From Leucaena leucocephala (Eukaryota > Streptophyta > Magnoliopsida > Fabales > Fabaceae), in assembly GCA_037074615.1 (NCBI GenBank), contig CM073558.1:19823001-19887000 (forward strand): a stretch of 64,000 nt of DNA, read 5' to 3'. Both the position numbers and the translations under genes were made by a program. Within the stretch, counting starts at the first letter, position 1; each line of letters starts with the position of its first letter. The notes beneath the pieces were generated by a model. It was given only the letters and a program-made list of their open reading frames with translations, was not told the DNA's origin and ran no database searches. Of the stretch, positions 63,378 to 64,000 are shown in pieces.

Positions 63378-63808
63378 TGTTTGTGGCTTCTGAAAGAACT
63401 TTTGAACTAAAATTTTAATTTAGTTTTTTTTAAAATAAATAATTATATTTATTTAAATAAATATTTAAATTAAGTTATAGTTTAAAATTAAAATTTTAGA
63501 TAAATTAATCAGAACAATTTATAGAATAATAAAAAAATTTATAAATTAATTAATTATTATATTATTCCTATTTTTTTACACTATCTCTCTTATTTTTTCT
63601 TATACCCTCTCTTCTCTCTCTTACTTTTTTTCTCTTTTCTTTCTTACACCCTCTCTCCTCTCATCTTTTATCTTTCCCCATTTAATATTTATATGTTTTT
63701 TATAATTTACTAATAATAAAAATACTTTTAGAAATAACTATCTAAATATTATTTATTTAAAATTATTTTTTTATAAACTTATTTTTAAAATTTTATCAAA
63801 CAGGTCTA
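63378..63808 (+). mobile_element. Tourist-like MITE, family T copy 2
   Basis: Starts near gtgtgtttgtggcttctg and ends ttatcaaacaggtct. It shares with 55612-56117 the words ttttttttaaaataaata, tatagtttaaaattaa, ttacaccctctct and ataatttactaataataa in the same order. Confidence 0.65.
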
Positions 63809-63821
63809 ATATAAATAATGA

Positions 63822-63920
63822 GGTGGTGGTGGCATTGGAATCATGGGAGAGTGGGATTATCAGCCCATTACTTAAATTTTATGTCATTTCCGAGTAAATT
63901 CCTTCAGCCGATTAATTACT
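63822..63920. repeat. Duplicated segment, copy 2, at the window edge
   Basis: Matches 61190-61340 in word order. The last 80 bases of the window turn GC-richer (aagatcgtcggcgcatcc), suggesting that a gene may begin outside the window. Confidence 0.55.
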
Positions 63921-64000
63921 TTAGTAATTAATTGAATTTGGAAGAGTATTTGAAAAAGGAGGGAAAGCGTCAAAGATCGTCGGCGCATCCATGTTAGGGT

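Overview
This window looks like nuclear DNA of a eudicot plant. Genes are split by many AT-rich introns, intergenic DNA is very AT-rich, and the proteins are plant families: class III peroxidases, a P-class PPR protein, a CDKC kinase and a DUF688-like protein. No bacterial operon, CRISPR array, tRNA or rRNA gene was seen. The species cannot be named from the sequence.

Layout. 1-5.2 kb is intergenic and holds an 847-bp non-autonomous hAT element. At 5.3 kb lies a single-exon DUF688-like gene, the only gene on the + strand. All other genes are on the - strand: a ten-exon mitochondrial-type aspartate aminotransferase (8.5-11.3 kb), peroxidase POX1 (13.2-15.9 kb), a wrecked duplicate POX2 (19.7-23.4 kb), a two-exon PPR protein resembling NFD5 (25.5-29.1 kb), a twelve-coding-exon CDKC kinase (30.8-35.3 kb, leader to about 36.4 kb), and peroxidases POX3 (38.0-41.6 kb) and POX4 (45.1-46.6 kb). 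From 46.7 to 64 kb I find no credible gene; it is a bed of MITEs, fold-back elements, microsatellites and segmental duplications.

The main story is local duplication and decay. A tandem duplication ran from the second intron of the aminotransferase gene, through POX1, to the 3' flank of the PPR gene. It produced POX2, which then lost its TATA box, reading frame, a splice acceptor and parts of exons, and took up a 1.9-kb insert. POX1 later received a 299-bp TRIM retroelement in intron 1. POX3 and POX4 form a second peroxidase pair of a different subfamily, with GC-AG first introns and another position for intron 3. Debris of the POX4 3' flank lies about 10 kb away at 55.2 kb.

The most biologically suggestive item is the aminotransferase. 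Its reading frame is intact over ten exons and it keeps the PLP lysine, but residues equivalent to Arg292, Arg266 and probably Tyr70 of classical enzymes are replaced or missing, which hints at changed substrate use. I found no wholly new multi-gene system. Splice sites were assigned by hand from frame continuity and GT/GC-AG rules. Comparisons with known families are from memory, not from searches.
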